Assembly (NCBI GenBank): GCA_005800255.1
Contig: SYGW01000010.1
Location: forward strand, 1-22,830
Direction of reading: 5' to 3'
From: Nitrospiraceae bacterium
GTDB taxonomy: Bacteria; Nitrospirota; Nitrospiria; Nitrospirales; Nitrospiraceae
Length of the DNA: 22,830 bases
The notes under the pieces were generated by a model. It worked only from the letters and a program-made list of their open reading frames with translations. It made no database searches and was not told the DNA's origin. The position numbers were made by a program, and so were the translations under genes. Below, piece after piece: positions 1 through 7,437 of this stretch (its first letter is position 1; every line of letters starts with the position of its first letter).

Positions 1-1
1 C

Positions 2-178
2 GAATTGGGCTTCTTCATCGTCAGCGACGGCAGCCCCCGTCCCTACCGGATGAAAATTCGCTCGCCGTCGTTTGTGCACATGGGCGCCTTCGACCATATG
101 GCGCGGGGCTACTTGATCTCCGACATCATCACGATTTTCGGAACCTACGACATCGTGATGGGAGAATGTGACAGATAA
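2..178 (+). CDS. nuoD: NADH-quinone oxidoreductase subunit D, C-terminal end (partial)
   Basis: The window opens inside this gene; the last 58 codons are visible, ending in TAA at 176-178. The tail includes [15 protein letters not shown] and ends [12 protein letters not shown], which is the conserved C-terminus of the 49-kDa/NuoD subunit of complex I. NuoD belongs to the peripheral arm, is related to the large subunit of [NiFe] hydrogenases, and helps form the quinone-binding pocket with NuoB and NuoH. Many homologues have Val at the second-last conserved position (GEVDR) where this one has Cys. The gene is followed by nuoE after a 98-bp gap filled with an AT-rich repeat. The identification is firm from the tail and from the following nuo genes. 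The start and most of the protein lie outside the window. Confidence 0.95.
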   Translation, partial: ELGFFIVSDGSPRPYRMKIRSPSFVHMGAFDHMARGYLISDIITIFGTYDIVMGECDR

Positions 179-180
179 GG

Positions 181-270
181 TGAAAGTAAAAGTGTAAAAG
201 CCAAAAGTAATGAGGGGACCATTCCCAACATTTTTCATTTTGCCTTTTTACTTTTGAATTTGGCGCGAGC
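181..270. repeat. AT-rich inverted repeat, family A copy 1 (nuoD-nuoE gap)
   Basis: This AT-rich stretch in a GC-rich region forms an imperfect inverted repeat. The left arm (about 189-214) reads A-rich with AAAAGT and GCCAAAAG blocks. The right arm (about 233-268) is T-rich and is its approximate reverse complement, with GCCTTTTTACTTTT. Related copies lie at 802-850 and 15899-15970. It occupies most of the nuoD-nuoE gap and ends just before the nuoE start, so no clear Shine-Dalgarno sequence is left upstream of nuoE. The arms could form a hairpin in the nuo mRNA. Confidence 0.6.
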
Positions 271-276
271 ACGAAC

Positions 277-804
277 ATGCTGAAAGAGAAATACGGGACG
301 GAAATAGCCGAAATCCTGAGTCACTATCCGGTGAAACGCTCGGCGTTGATTCCGTTGTTGTACCTGGCGCAACAGGATGAGGGCTATGTGTCGGAAGCGG
401 CGATGAAAGAGATCGCCCAGATACTGAGACTCACGCCGCCCCAGGTCTACGAGACAGCCACGTTCTACACGATGCTCAATCTCAAGCCCGTGGGAAAGTT
501 CCATCTCCAAATCTGCAAGTCCTTGATGTGCGCGTTAGTCGGGTCTGACACGGTCATCGGCTGGGTCAAGGCGAAGCTCGGCATCGGGCCTGGCGAGACG
601 ACGGCTGACGGACTTTTCACTCTCAGCGCAGTCGAATGCCTGGCCGCCTGCGGCACCGCGCCGATGATGCAGGTCAACGAGGACTATTACGAACGGCTCA
701 CGGAAGAAAAATTCGATCGGATCCTGGCCGATCTCAAAAAAGATGGAACCTGTTCTCTGAAGACCGGCCCCTTCATGTGGCCGGAGGCGCCGAGAGCGCA
801 ATGA
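277..804 (+). CDS. nuoE: NADH-quinone oxidoreductase subunit E
   Basis: This 175-residue protein is the thioredoxin-fold 24-kDa subunit of complex I, part of the NADH dehydrogenase (N) module with NuoF and NuoG. The four ligands of the N1a [2Fe-2S] cluster are visible as C80-x4-C85 and C121-x3-C125, the spacing typical of the family. The N-terminal helical part with YLAQQDEGYVS and the PPQVYETATFYTM segment also fit NuoE. The ATG at 277 follows the A-type repeat directly and has no good ribosome binding site, so expression may depend on coupling or an unstructured AT-rich leader. The length matches bacterial NuoE of about 160-180 residues. The gene lies between nuoD and nuoF in the usual order. 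Confidence 0.96.
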   Translation: MLKEKYGTEIAEILSHYPVKRSALIPLLYLAQQDEGYVSEAAMKEIAQILRLTPPQVYETATFYTMLNLKPVGKFHLQICKSLMCALVGSDTVIGWVKAKLGIGPGETTADGLFTLSAVECLAACGTAPMMQVNEDYYERLTEEKFDRILADLKKDGTCSLKTGPFMWPEAPRAQ

Positions 805-850
805 GAAATGTAAAATAAAAAATTTGGCTAACCATTTTGCATTTTTAATT
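802..850. repeat. AT-rich inverted repeat, family A copy 2 (nuoE-nuoF gap)
   Basis: This short AT-rich imperfect palindrome begins at the nuoE stop codon and ends about 10 bases before the nuoF ATG. An A-rich left arm (about 805-825, with AAATGTAAAATAAAAAA) faces a T-rich right arm (about 832-848, with ATTTTGCATTTTTAATT). The words match copies 1 and 3. It is a shorter version, roughly half the length of copy 1. An in-frame upstream codon at 824 falls inside it, which argues against a longer nuoF. Confidence 0.55.
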
Positions 851-859
851 CGGAACGTC

Positions 860-2167
860 ATGCCCAAACACGAACTGATATTGTTCAAGAACATGTTGCA
901 GCTCGGCTACACCGGCTCGCTGCAAGACTATGAGCGAGCGGGCGGCTATCAGGCTCTCCGCAAGATCGTGGGGAAAATGCCGCCTGCCGAAGTCACCACC
1001 ACCGTGATGAAGTCCGGACTCCGAGGCCGCGGCGGCGCAGGATTTCCGACCGGCGTGAAATGGGGATTCCTCCCCAAAGACTATCAAGGCCCGCGCTATC
1101 TCTGCTGCAACGCGGACGAAAGCGAGCCAGGCACCTTCAAGGACCGCCAACTCATCGAGCGAGACCCCCATCAAATTCTTGAAGGCATCCTGCTCGCTTG
1201 CTACGCCATCGGCGCGGAATCCGCCTACATTTACATACGGGGCGAATTCGTCCTCGGAGCCAGGATCTTGGAGCAGGCGATCGCCGAGGCACGGGCGGCC
1301 GGCTATATCGGCGCCAACATCCTGAGCACAGGGGTCACCGCCAATGTGTGGGTCCACCGGGGCGCCGGAGCCTATATCTGCGGAGAAGAAACCGCCTTAC
1401 TGGAGTCGCTCGAAGGCAAGCGAGGGCTGCCGCGCGTGAAACCGCCCTTCCCCGCGACGCACGGCCTCTATAACAAACCAACCGTCGTGAACAACGTCGA
1501 AACCCTGGCGAACCTGCCCCATATCATCAGCCGGGGCCCCGAGTGGTTCTCGGCCATCGGCTCTCCGCCCAAGAGCACAGGGACCAGAATCTTCTGCGTC
1601 AGCGGCCATGTCAAACGGCCGGGCAACTACGAAGTGCCGATGGGAGTCACCTTCCGCGAATTGATCTACGAGGAAGCCGGCGGCATGCGCTCCAACAAGC
1701 CGCTCAAGGCCTTCATCCCGGGCGGCGCGTCGGCCCCGTTCCTCACGCCGGATAGCCTCGACGTCAAATTGGATTTCGAGTCCGTCGCCGCTGCCGGCTC
1801 CATGCTCGGCTCCGGCGGAGTCACCGTGATGGAAGAGGGCACGGACATGGTCTGGGCCGCGCTCCGCCTCATGGAATTTTTCTATCATGAATCCTGCGGC
1901 AAGTGCAGTCCCTGCCGCGAAGGCAGCTCCTGGCTGGTCCAAACCATGCGCCGCATCGTCGCGAAGCGTGGGCAGATGGAGGACCTTGAAACCTTGGTCG
2001 ATCTATGCAAGAACATCGCGGGCCGCACGGTCTGCGCCTTCGGCGACGCCGAAATTTCGCCGATCATGAGCACGCTCAAACATTGGCGGCCCGAGTACGT
2101 CAGGCTGATCCATGAAGCGGAAGCGGCCAACCTCACCACCCTGAAACGATCCGTGGCGCGGCCTTAA
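860..2167 (+). CDS. nuoF: NADH-quinone oxidoreductase subunit F (FMN/NADH-binding)
   Basis: This 435-residue subunit binds NADH and FMN and carries cluster N3, so it is the electron entry point of complex I. Visible motifs are the Gly-rich RGRGGAGFPTGVKW (56-69), CNADESEPGTFKDR (83-96), the GAGAYICGEETALLESLEGK segment (168-187), and the N3 [4Fe-4S] ligands C346, C349 and C352 plus C392. The ATG at 860 (MPKHELILF) was chosen because a longer in-frame reading from 824 adds only 12 residues encoded by the A-type repeat. No strong ribosome binding site is present. The stop lies 2 bases before nuoG, so the two are tightly linked. The length fits the family. Confidence 0.97.
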   Translation: MPKHELILFKNMLQLGYTGSLQDYERAGGYQALRKIVGKMPPAEVTTTVMKSGLRGRGGAGFPTGVKWGFLPKDYQGPRYLCCNADESEPGTFKDRQLIERDPHQILEGILLACYAIGAESAYIYIRGEFVLGARILEQAIAEARAAGYIGANILSTGVTANVWVHRGAGAYICGEETALLESLEGKRGLPRVKPPFPATHGLYNKPTVVNNVETLANLPHIISRGPEWFSAIGSPPKSTGTRIFCVSGHVKRPGNYEVPMGVTFRELIYEEAGGMRSNKPLKAFIPGGASAPFLTPDSLDVKLDFESVAAAGSMLGSGGVTVMEEGTDMVWAALRLMEFFYHESCGKCSPCREGSSWLVQTMRRIVAKRGQMEDLETLVDLCKNIAGRTVCAFGDAEISPIMSTLKHWRPEYVRLIHEAEAANLTTLKRSVARP

Positions 2168-2169
2168 CG

Positions 2170-4836
2170 ATGGCAACGACAACCGACACAGTCCGTGTGA
2201 CGATCGACGGCATCCCCATCACGGTGCCGAAAGGCACCCTGGTGATCGAAGCCGCGCGCCGGGTCGGTGTGATGATTCCGCATTTTTGCTACCACCCGAA
2301 GCTCAAGCCGGATGCGAACTGCCGCATGTGCCTGGTTGAGATCGAAAAGATGCCGAAGCTCCAGACCTCCTGCAGCACGGTCGCGACCGAAGGCATGTCC
2401 ATTCGCACCGCCACGACGGTCGTTCACGACGCCCACAAATCGGTGCTCGAATTCATCCTGGCCAATCACCCGCTGGATTGTCCGGTCTGCGACCAGGGCG
2501 GCAAGTGCGACCTGCAGGATTTCTCGCATCAATACACCGCGACCACCAGCCGGTTCGCGGAGACCAAGCGCATCTTCCAGAAGGAATATTTCAGCCCCCT
2601 CATCGAAACGCAGATGAACCGCTGCGTGCAATGTCTGCGGTGCGTCCGCTACTGCGACGAAGTCATGGACGTCAAGGCCCTCGCCCCGGTCGGACGAGGC
2701 ACGATGACCGAGATCAAATCATTCGCCGCCCATCCGCTGGACTGCGAATTCTGCGGCGGCTGCGTGCAGATCTGCCCGGTCGGAGCCATCACCAGCCGGC
2801 TCTCGATGTACGAATACCGGCCCTGGATGCTCAAGCGGGCCGACACGGTCTGTACGTTTTGTGGCGACGGCTGCCAGATCACGGTCCAAACCAAGGATCA
2901 GCAGCTGATCGAGGTCAACAGTGCCCAGGGAGCCGGCAGAAACAACGGCGACCTCTGCGCCCGCGGGTTCTTCGGATTTCACGCCACCAGCCATCCCAGC
3001 CGAATCACCGCACCCATGATCAGACGGAACGGGGCGCTGGTCGACGTCACCTGGGAAGAAGCCTTGCTGTTCGTGGCGGAACAGACCAACCGGCTCAAGC
3101 TGGCCCATGGTCCGCAGGCCTTCGGGGGGTTGATTTCCGGCCGCTGCACCAACGAAGAGCTCTATCTGTTCCAGAAATTCATGCGCCTCACGATCGGGAC
3201 CAACAATCTCGACAGCAGCGCCCGCTACGGCCATCTGAACGGAGTCCAGGCCATGAAACGGGTGCAAGGCACCCACCGGTGGATCGTGACCTTCGAAGAC
3301 ATCACGCAGGCGGATGTCCTCCTCCTGGTCGGCACCAACATCACCGAAACCAATCCGATCACCGGCCTTCAAGTTAAAGAAGCCGTCAAGAAGCATGACG
3401 CAACCCTGCTGACGATCGAAGCGCTCCAGCCTGCGATCGGCACGATCAGCAACATCACCAACCTGTCGCAGCAGCATCTCTCCGTCGCGCCGGCCCAGTT
3501 CGGCGCCGCAGTCCTCGGCCTGCTCAAGGCGGTGATCGAAGGAAACCAGGTCGAAGGGACGCTCCACCAGCGAGCCTCAGACTATGTGTCCGCCATCTCC
3601 AAAGCCGTCCAGCAAATTTCCTGGGACGAGCTGGCCCTGAGCACTGGAGCTTCGCGCGAATCTTTCGCCCAGATGGCAACCTCCGTGGCGCAAGGCTGCC
3701 GCGTCGTCGTGCTGGCAGGCCAGACCCTGCTCCGCAGCCAAGGAGGCTATGGCATCTGCCTCAACCTCCTCGACCTGCTGCTCTTGACCGGGAAATTAAC
3801 CGACAGAGGCTGCGGGTTTGCCCCCTTGGCGGAAGAAAATAACGATCAAGGCGCGGTGGAAATGGGAGCGGTCGCGGAATTGTTGCCCGGCTCGCTCGAC
3901 CTCACCAACCAGGACGCGCGGGCCCAGATGGCTCGCGCCTGGAAAGAAGAAGTCCCTCTGGCGCCAGGGGCCACACTTCTCGAGATGATCGACCGGGCCC
4001 AGGCCGGGACCATCAAAGCCCTCTTCGTTGTCGGAGAGAATCCCGTCGGGAGCCTTCCGCCCCAGACCAACGCCAAAGAGGCCTTGAGCAAACTAGACTT
4101 TCTCGTCTGTCAGGAACTGTTCCTCACGGAGACGGCTCTGCTCGCCCATGTGGTCCTCCCTGCCGCCTCCGCTATGGAGAAAGCCGGGACCTTCACCAAC
4201 ACGGAAGGCCATGTCCAATCCGTGCGACCTGCGATCAATCCGGTGGGCGATAGCCGTCCAGACTGGGAAATCCTCTCGGCCTTCTCGGTGTTCCTCAACG
4301 CACCATTGGAATACGGCGACGCCAAGGAAATCCTGAAAGAAATCCGATCGGTCGTTCCCGGATACGGATCGCTTGGCCCGACACCGATCCCGCCCGCCGT
4401 CGATCGAGCCACCGCCGAGCGATACGTGACGGGGGGATATCGCCGGGACCTTGCGACTCGGTATACTCTACCCACGCGAACCGGACGACCGGATGGCACC
4501 GTTCAGCTGGGCCTCACCCAGAGCCTGTTCCATTCAGGGAAACTGTCGACTCATTCGAAGGGGCTGCTCCAGATCGAACCGAGCGGGTCCTTGCAGATGA
4601 ACCCCCTGGATGCAGCCAGATGCGCCATTGCGACAGGGGATCGAGTCAGCCTCTCGAACAGCCGGGGCAAATGCACGACCACGGTCAAAGTGCTCGATCG
4701 TGTGCCGGAAGGATTGGCCTGGCTCCCCGATCACTTCGCGCAGGAGGCTCTGCAGCTTTTTGACTGTGCCATCGATCCGGACACGAAGGTCCCATCCTAT
4801 CGGACGACTTCCGTCTCGGTGAGGAAAACGACATGA
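2170..4836 (+). CDS. nuoG: NADH-quinone oxidoreductase subunit G (iron-sulfur, molybdopterin-oxidoreductase fold)
   Basis: This 888-residue subunit carries the chain of Fe-S clusters that passes electrons from NuoF/E towards the quinone site. In order it shows: a ferredoxin-like domain with N1b ligands C40, C51, C54, C68; the His-Cys3 motif of N5 (H100, C104, C107, C113); two CxxCxxCxxxC motifs (C152-C162 and C192-C202); and a CxxCx3C...C cluster of the N7 type (C228, C231, C235, C263). A molybdopterin-oxidoreductase fold follows. At the position of the formate dehydrogenase Sec/Cys the protein reads SSARYGH, with Gly354, so no formate chemistry is expected. N-terminal and central similarity to NAD-dependent formate dehydrogenase alpha subunits could mislead annotation, but the nuo neighbours settle the role. 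It starts 2 bases after nuoF. Confidence 0.95.
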   Translation: MATTTDTVRVTIDGIPITVPKGTLVIEAARRVGVMIPHFCYHPKLKPDANCRMCLVEIEKMPKLQTSCSTVATEGMSIRTATTVVHDAHKSVLEFILANHPLDCPVCDQGGKCDLQDFSHQYTATTSRFAETKRIFQKEYFSPLIETQMNRCVQCLRCVRYCDEVMDVKALAPVGRGTMTEIKSFAAHPLDCEFCGGCVQICPVGAITSRLSMYEYRPWMLKRADTVCTFCGDGCQITVQTKDQQLIEVNSAQGAGRNNGDLCARGFFGFHATSHPSRITAPMIRRNGALVDVTWEEALLFVAEQTNRLKLAHGPQAFGGLISGRCTNEELYLFQKFMRLTIGTNNLDSSARYGHLNGVQAMKRVQGTHRWIVTFEDITQADVLLLVGTNITETNPITGLQVKEAVKKHDATLLTIEALQPAIGTISNITNLSQQHLSVAPAQFGAAVLGLLKAVIEGNQVEGTLHQRASDYVSAISKAVQQISWDELALSTGASRESFAQMATSVAQGCRVVVLAGQTLLRSQGGYGICLNLLDLLLLTGKLTDRGCGFAPLAEENNDQGAVEMGAVAELLPGSLDLTNQDARAQMARAWKEEVPLAPGATLLEMIDRAQAGTIKALFVVGENPVGSLPPQTNAKEALSKLDFLVCQELFLTETALLAHVVLPAASAMEKAGTFTNTEGHVQSVRPAINPVGDSRPDWEILSAFSVFLNAPLEYGDAKEILKEIRSVVPGYGSLGPTPIPPAVDRATAERYVTGGYRRDLATRYTLPTRTGRPDGTVQLGLTQSLFHSGKLSTHSKGLLQIEPSGSLQMNPLDAARCAIATGDRVSLSNSRGKCTTTVKVLDRVPEGLAWLPDHFAQEALQLFDCAIDPDTKVPSYRTTSVSVRKTT

Positions 4837-4872
4837 GCCAACGAACATGCATTGCTTTTTCACTTGTCATCC

Positions 4873-4877
4873 AGGAG
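4873..4877 (+). promoter_or_regulatory. Shine-Dalgarno site deciding the nuoH start
   Basis: AGGAG lies 7 bases before the GTG at 4885. It supports GTG 4885 over an in-frame TTG at 4852, which has no such site. Confidence 0.6.
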
Positions 4878-4884
4878 TGCTGTC

Positions 4885-5976
4885 GTGACTGAACTAAGCC
4901 TGCGACTTGCGGTATCGCTCGCCCAAATAGCGGCGGTAATGGGCATCGTGATGTTGACGGTCATGATCCTGACCCTGGCCGAGCGGAAAGTGCTCGGCTG
5001 GATGCAGGATCGTATGGGTCCGATGGAAGTCGGTCCCTATGGCATCCTTCAGCCAATCGCCGACGGACTCAAACTGTTCTTCAAGGAAGACATCGTACCG
5101 GCCGGCGCGAACAAAGCCATGTTCACCCTGGCGCCGATCCTGGCCATGGTGCCGGCCATGATCGGGTTCGCCGTCATCCCCTTCGGCCCGAACGTGACCC
5201 TGGACGTCTTTGGGATCACGATCAAACCCTTCGTCATCAGCGACATCAACATCGGCGTCTTGTACATCCTGGCCTTTGCCTCGATCGGCGCCTACGGCAT
5301 CATCCTCGGCGGCTGGTCCTCCAACAGCAAATACTCGCTCCTGGGAGGGTTGCGTTCCGCGGCCCAGGTCATCAGCTACGAGTTGAACGTCGGGCTGGCC
5401 GTCGTCGGCGTGCTCTTGCTAGCCGGCTCTCTGAGCCTCGTCACGATCACGCAGGCCCAGGCCGGCGGCTTCTGGCATTGGTTCATCTGGGGCGCCAGGC
5501 CGGATGGATTCTTTCCGATCCATACCCAAATCTTCGCCTTCGTCGTCTTCGTCATTTCCGCCGTCGCGGAAACCAACCGCGTCCCCTTCGACCTGCCGGA
5601 AGCAGAAAGCGAGCTCGTGGCCGGATTCTTCACGGAATATAGCGGCATGCGGTTCGCGTTCTTCTTCATCGCGGAATATGCCAACATGGTGCTCGTGTCC
5701 TGCGTCGCCGCCTCGCTCTTCCTGGGCGGCTGGAACGCCCCCTATCCCGGCACGATCCTCGGCTATGCCGGCCTCGAACAGCTGGCCTGGATAGAAAACG
5801 TCGCCTGGTTCACGTTGAAAGTCTATCTGTTCCTCTTCCTGTTCTTCTGGTTACGCGCCACGTTGCCCCGGCTGCGCTACGACCAGTTGATGCGGTTCGG
5901 CTGGAAGGTCATGTTGCCGATCGCGCTGGCCAACATCGTCGTCACGGCCATCACCGCCTATTTCTTCCCGCGGTGA
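4885..5976 (+). CDS. nuoH: NADH-quinone oxidoreductase subunit H
   Basis: This is the 363-residue polytopic membrane subunit at the junction of the peripheral and membrane arms of complex I, forming much of the quinone channel. Family hallmarks are visible: [15 protein letters not shown] near the N-terminus, the charged loop [20 protein letters not shown], and FIAEYANM. About eight hydrophobic helices can be read. The GTG at 4885 was chosen because AGGAG precedes it at good spacing; a TTG at 4852 would add 11 residues. The 48-base gap after nuoG contains a small open frame (4833-4892) overlapping both neighbours, described in the findings. The stop is followed by a B-type palindromic repeat before nuoI. 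Confidence 0.95.
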   Translation: MTELSLRLAVSLAQIAAVMGIVMLTVMILTLAERKVLGWMQDRMGPMEVGPYGILQPIADGLKLFFKEDIVPAGANKAMFTLAPILAMVPAMIGFAVIPFGPNVTLDVFGITIKPFVISDINIGVLYILAFASIGAYGIILGGWSSNSKYSLLGGLRSAAQVISYELNVGLAVVGVLLLAGSLSLVTITQAQAGGFWHWFIWGARPDGFFPIHTQIFAFVVFVISAVAETNRVPFDLPEAESELVAGFFTEYSGMRFAFFFIAEYANMVLVSCVAASLFLGGWNAPYPGTILGYAGLEQLAWIENVAWFTLKVYLFLFLFFWLRATLPRLRYDQLMRFGWKVMLPIALANIVVTAITAYFFPR

Positions 5977-5977
5977 C

Positions 5978-6050
5978 GCAAGATCGCTGTCAGCGATCAG
6001 CTGTCAGCGTTGGATTTGAATCTCGATGACGCTGATCGCTGAGAACTTGC
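5978..6050. repeat. Palindromic repeat, family B copy 1 (nuoH-nuoI gap)
   Basis: The 78-bp gap is almost entirely self-complementary. GATCGCTG at 5982-5989 faces CAGCGATC at 5991-5998. TCAGCGATCAGC at 5990-6001 is exactly reverse-complemented at 6031-6042, and TCAGCGT at 6004-6010 by ACGCTGA at 6029-6035. Several alternative hairpins are therefore possible. The word GCGATCAGCTGTCAGC (5993-6008) recurs with one mismatch at 17348-17363 upstream of uvrC, which shows it is a dispersed element. It leaves nuoI without an obvious ribosome binding site. Confidence 0.7.
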
Positions 6051-6054
6051 AAGC

Positions 6055-6594
6055 ATGAAGCTCAAGACCTGGATTAAAACCATCACCTTCTACGACCTCC
6101 TGGTCGGCATGAAGGCGACCTTGTCGCACCTGCTGCATTACCGCCCGATCACCCTGCAGTACCCGCATGAAAAGCGGACGCTGCCGGACAATTATCGCGG
6201 GATGCTGGCCCTATTGTGCTACGACGACGGCACGGAAAAATGTGTCGGCTGCGATCTCTGCGAGGCCGCCTGCCCGTCACGGGTGATCCGTGTCGTCAGC
6301 GCGGAAGTGCCGGGCCAGCCGACGAAGCGCTACTCCAAAGAATATTACATGGACATGACCCGCTGTCTGTTTTGCGGGATGTGCGTGGATGCCTGTCCGG
6401 TGGATGCCCTCGGCATGACGCGCGAATTCGAGTGGGCGGTGTACGACAAGCGACAATTGCACCTCAACAAACAGCAATTGCTCGCCATCGGCGACCGATC
6501 GTTCCCGGTGCGCGAAAAACAGCTGGAGCTCCAACACCAGAATGTGGCGTTCTTCAACGTCGCGTTCAAGCACGTACCGCAAAAACCGTCGTAA
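6055..6594 (+). CDS. nuoI: NADH-quinone oxidoreductase subunit I (two [4Fe-4S] clusters)
   Basis: This 179-residue ferredoxin-like subunit carries clusters N6a and N6b, which link NuoG to the terminal cluster in NuoB. The two motifs are C63-x2-C66-x2-C69-x3-C73 (with CVGCDLCEAACP) and C104-x2-C107-x2-C110-x3-C114 (with CLFCGMCVDACPVDA). The N-terminal segment with HYRPITLQYPHEK matches the amphipathic membrane-contacting part of NuoI. The ATG at 6055 follows directly after the B-type repeat. Length and order in the operon are normal. Confidence 0.96.
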   Translation: MKLKTWIKTITFYDLLVGMKATLSHLLHYRPITLQYPHEKRTLPDNYRGMLALLCYDDGTEKCVGCDLCEAACPSRVIRVVSAEVPGQPTKRYSKEYYMDMTRCLFCGMCVDACPVDALGMTREFEWAVYDKRQLHLNKQQLLAIGDRSFPVREKQLELQHQNVAFFNVAFKHVPQKPS

Positions 6595-6606
6595 CAGGCC
6601 AGATTG

Positions 6607-7125
6607 ATGGAACAGCTATTTTTCTTTTATTTTGCCTTTGTCATCGCCGCGACTTCGGTGTTGGTCGTCGCGCTGCGCAATCCCATCTACAGTGCCCTGG
6701 CGCTACTGATCATGTTTTTCCACGTAGCGGGGCTCTACGTCACGCTCCATGCGGAATTCCTCGCCGCCGTGCAGATCATCGTCTATGCCGGCGCCATCCT
6801 GGTCCTCTATCTCTTCGTCGTCATGTTGCTCAATCTCCGGCAGGATGACCGGTACCATCGGCAATGGCCCATGGCTGCCGCGGTGGGAGTGACTCTGTTC
6901 GTCGAAGCCATCATACTCACAGTCATGAAGGGCTGGACGGCCCCCGTCATGGCCACAGGCAGGGAAACTGCCGTCGGGGAAGCCGGCAACACCGAAGCGA
7001 TCGGCGACGTCCTCTACTCCACCTATCTGTTTCCCTTTGAGGTGGCGTCCCTGATTCTGCTGGTCGCGATGATCGGCGCCATCATCCTGGCCAAAAAAGA
7101 CCTGGGGGAGGCGACAGAATCATGA
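6607..7125 (+). CDS. nuoJ: NADH-quinone oxidoreductase subunit J
   Basis: This 172-residue membrane subunit has about five hydrophobic helices. The third contains [16 protein letters not shown], the glycine-containing kinked helix conserved in NuoJ/ND6 that takes part in the conformational coupling of complex I. ATG 6607 is preferred to the TTG immediately upstream at 6604, which adds one residue. The 3' end overlaps nuoK by four bases (ATGA), so translation of the two is probably coupled. Confidence 0.94.
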   Translation: MEQLFFFYFAFVIAATSVLVVALRNPIYSALALLIMFFHVAGLYVTLHAEFLAAVQIIVYAGAILVLYLFVVMLLNLRQDDRYHRQWPMAAAVGVTLFVEAIILTVMKGWTAPVMATGRETAVGEAGNTEAIGDVLYSTYLFPFEVASLILLVAMIGAIILAKKDLGEATES

Positions 7126-7427
7126 CGGTCCCCTTGTCCTACTATCTCGTGCTCAGCGGCATCGTGTTCCTGACCGGCGTCATGGGCGTCCTGCTGCGCC
7201 GGAACATCATCATCATCCTCCTGTCGGTCGAGTTGATGTTGAACGCGACGAACATTAACTTCGTCGCCTTCTCGCAGTACTTCCATGATGTGGCAGGGCA
7301 GGTCTTCGTCTTCTTCGCCCTGACGGTCGCCGCAGCGGAAGTCGCAGTCGGACTGGCCATCATCGTCGCTCTGTATCGGGCCAAGTCCACAATCAACGTC
7401 GACGAATTTCAGTTACTGAAATGGTAA
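7122..7427 (+). CDS. nuoK: NADH-quinone oxidoreductase subunit K
   Basis: This 101-residue, three-helix membrane subunit is the ND4L homologue. The two conserved membrane glutamates needed for proton pumping are visible: E37 in [18 protein letters not shown] and E73 in [12 protein letters not shown]. The start overlaps the nuoJ stop as ATGA, and GGGGGAG lies about 10 bases upstream as a good ribosome binding site. Length and position match the family exactly. Confidence 0.97.
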   Translation: MTVPLSYYLVLSGIVFLTGVMGVLLRRNIIIILLSVELMLNATNINFVAFSQYFHDVAGQVFVFFALTVAAAEVAVGLAIIVALYRAKSTINVDEFQLLKW

Positions 7428-7437
7428 AACGGGCGCG

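Noticed and set aside
824..859. Longer nuoF starting at 824
   Set aside because: The added 12 residues are encoded by the AT-rich repeat and do not look like NuoF; the ATG at 860 gives the usual N-terminus.
2478..3377. Forward open frame (299 codons) within nuoG in another frame
   Set aside because: It is rich in Arg, His and Pro, typical of a shifted frame of GC-rich DNA, and nuoG has intact cofactor motifs through the region.
2170..4836. Reading this gene as an NAD-dependent formate dehydrogenase alpha subunit
   Set aside because: The catalytic Cys/Sec position is Gly, and the gene sits in an unbroken nuoDEFGHIJKLMN order.
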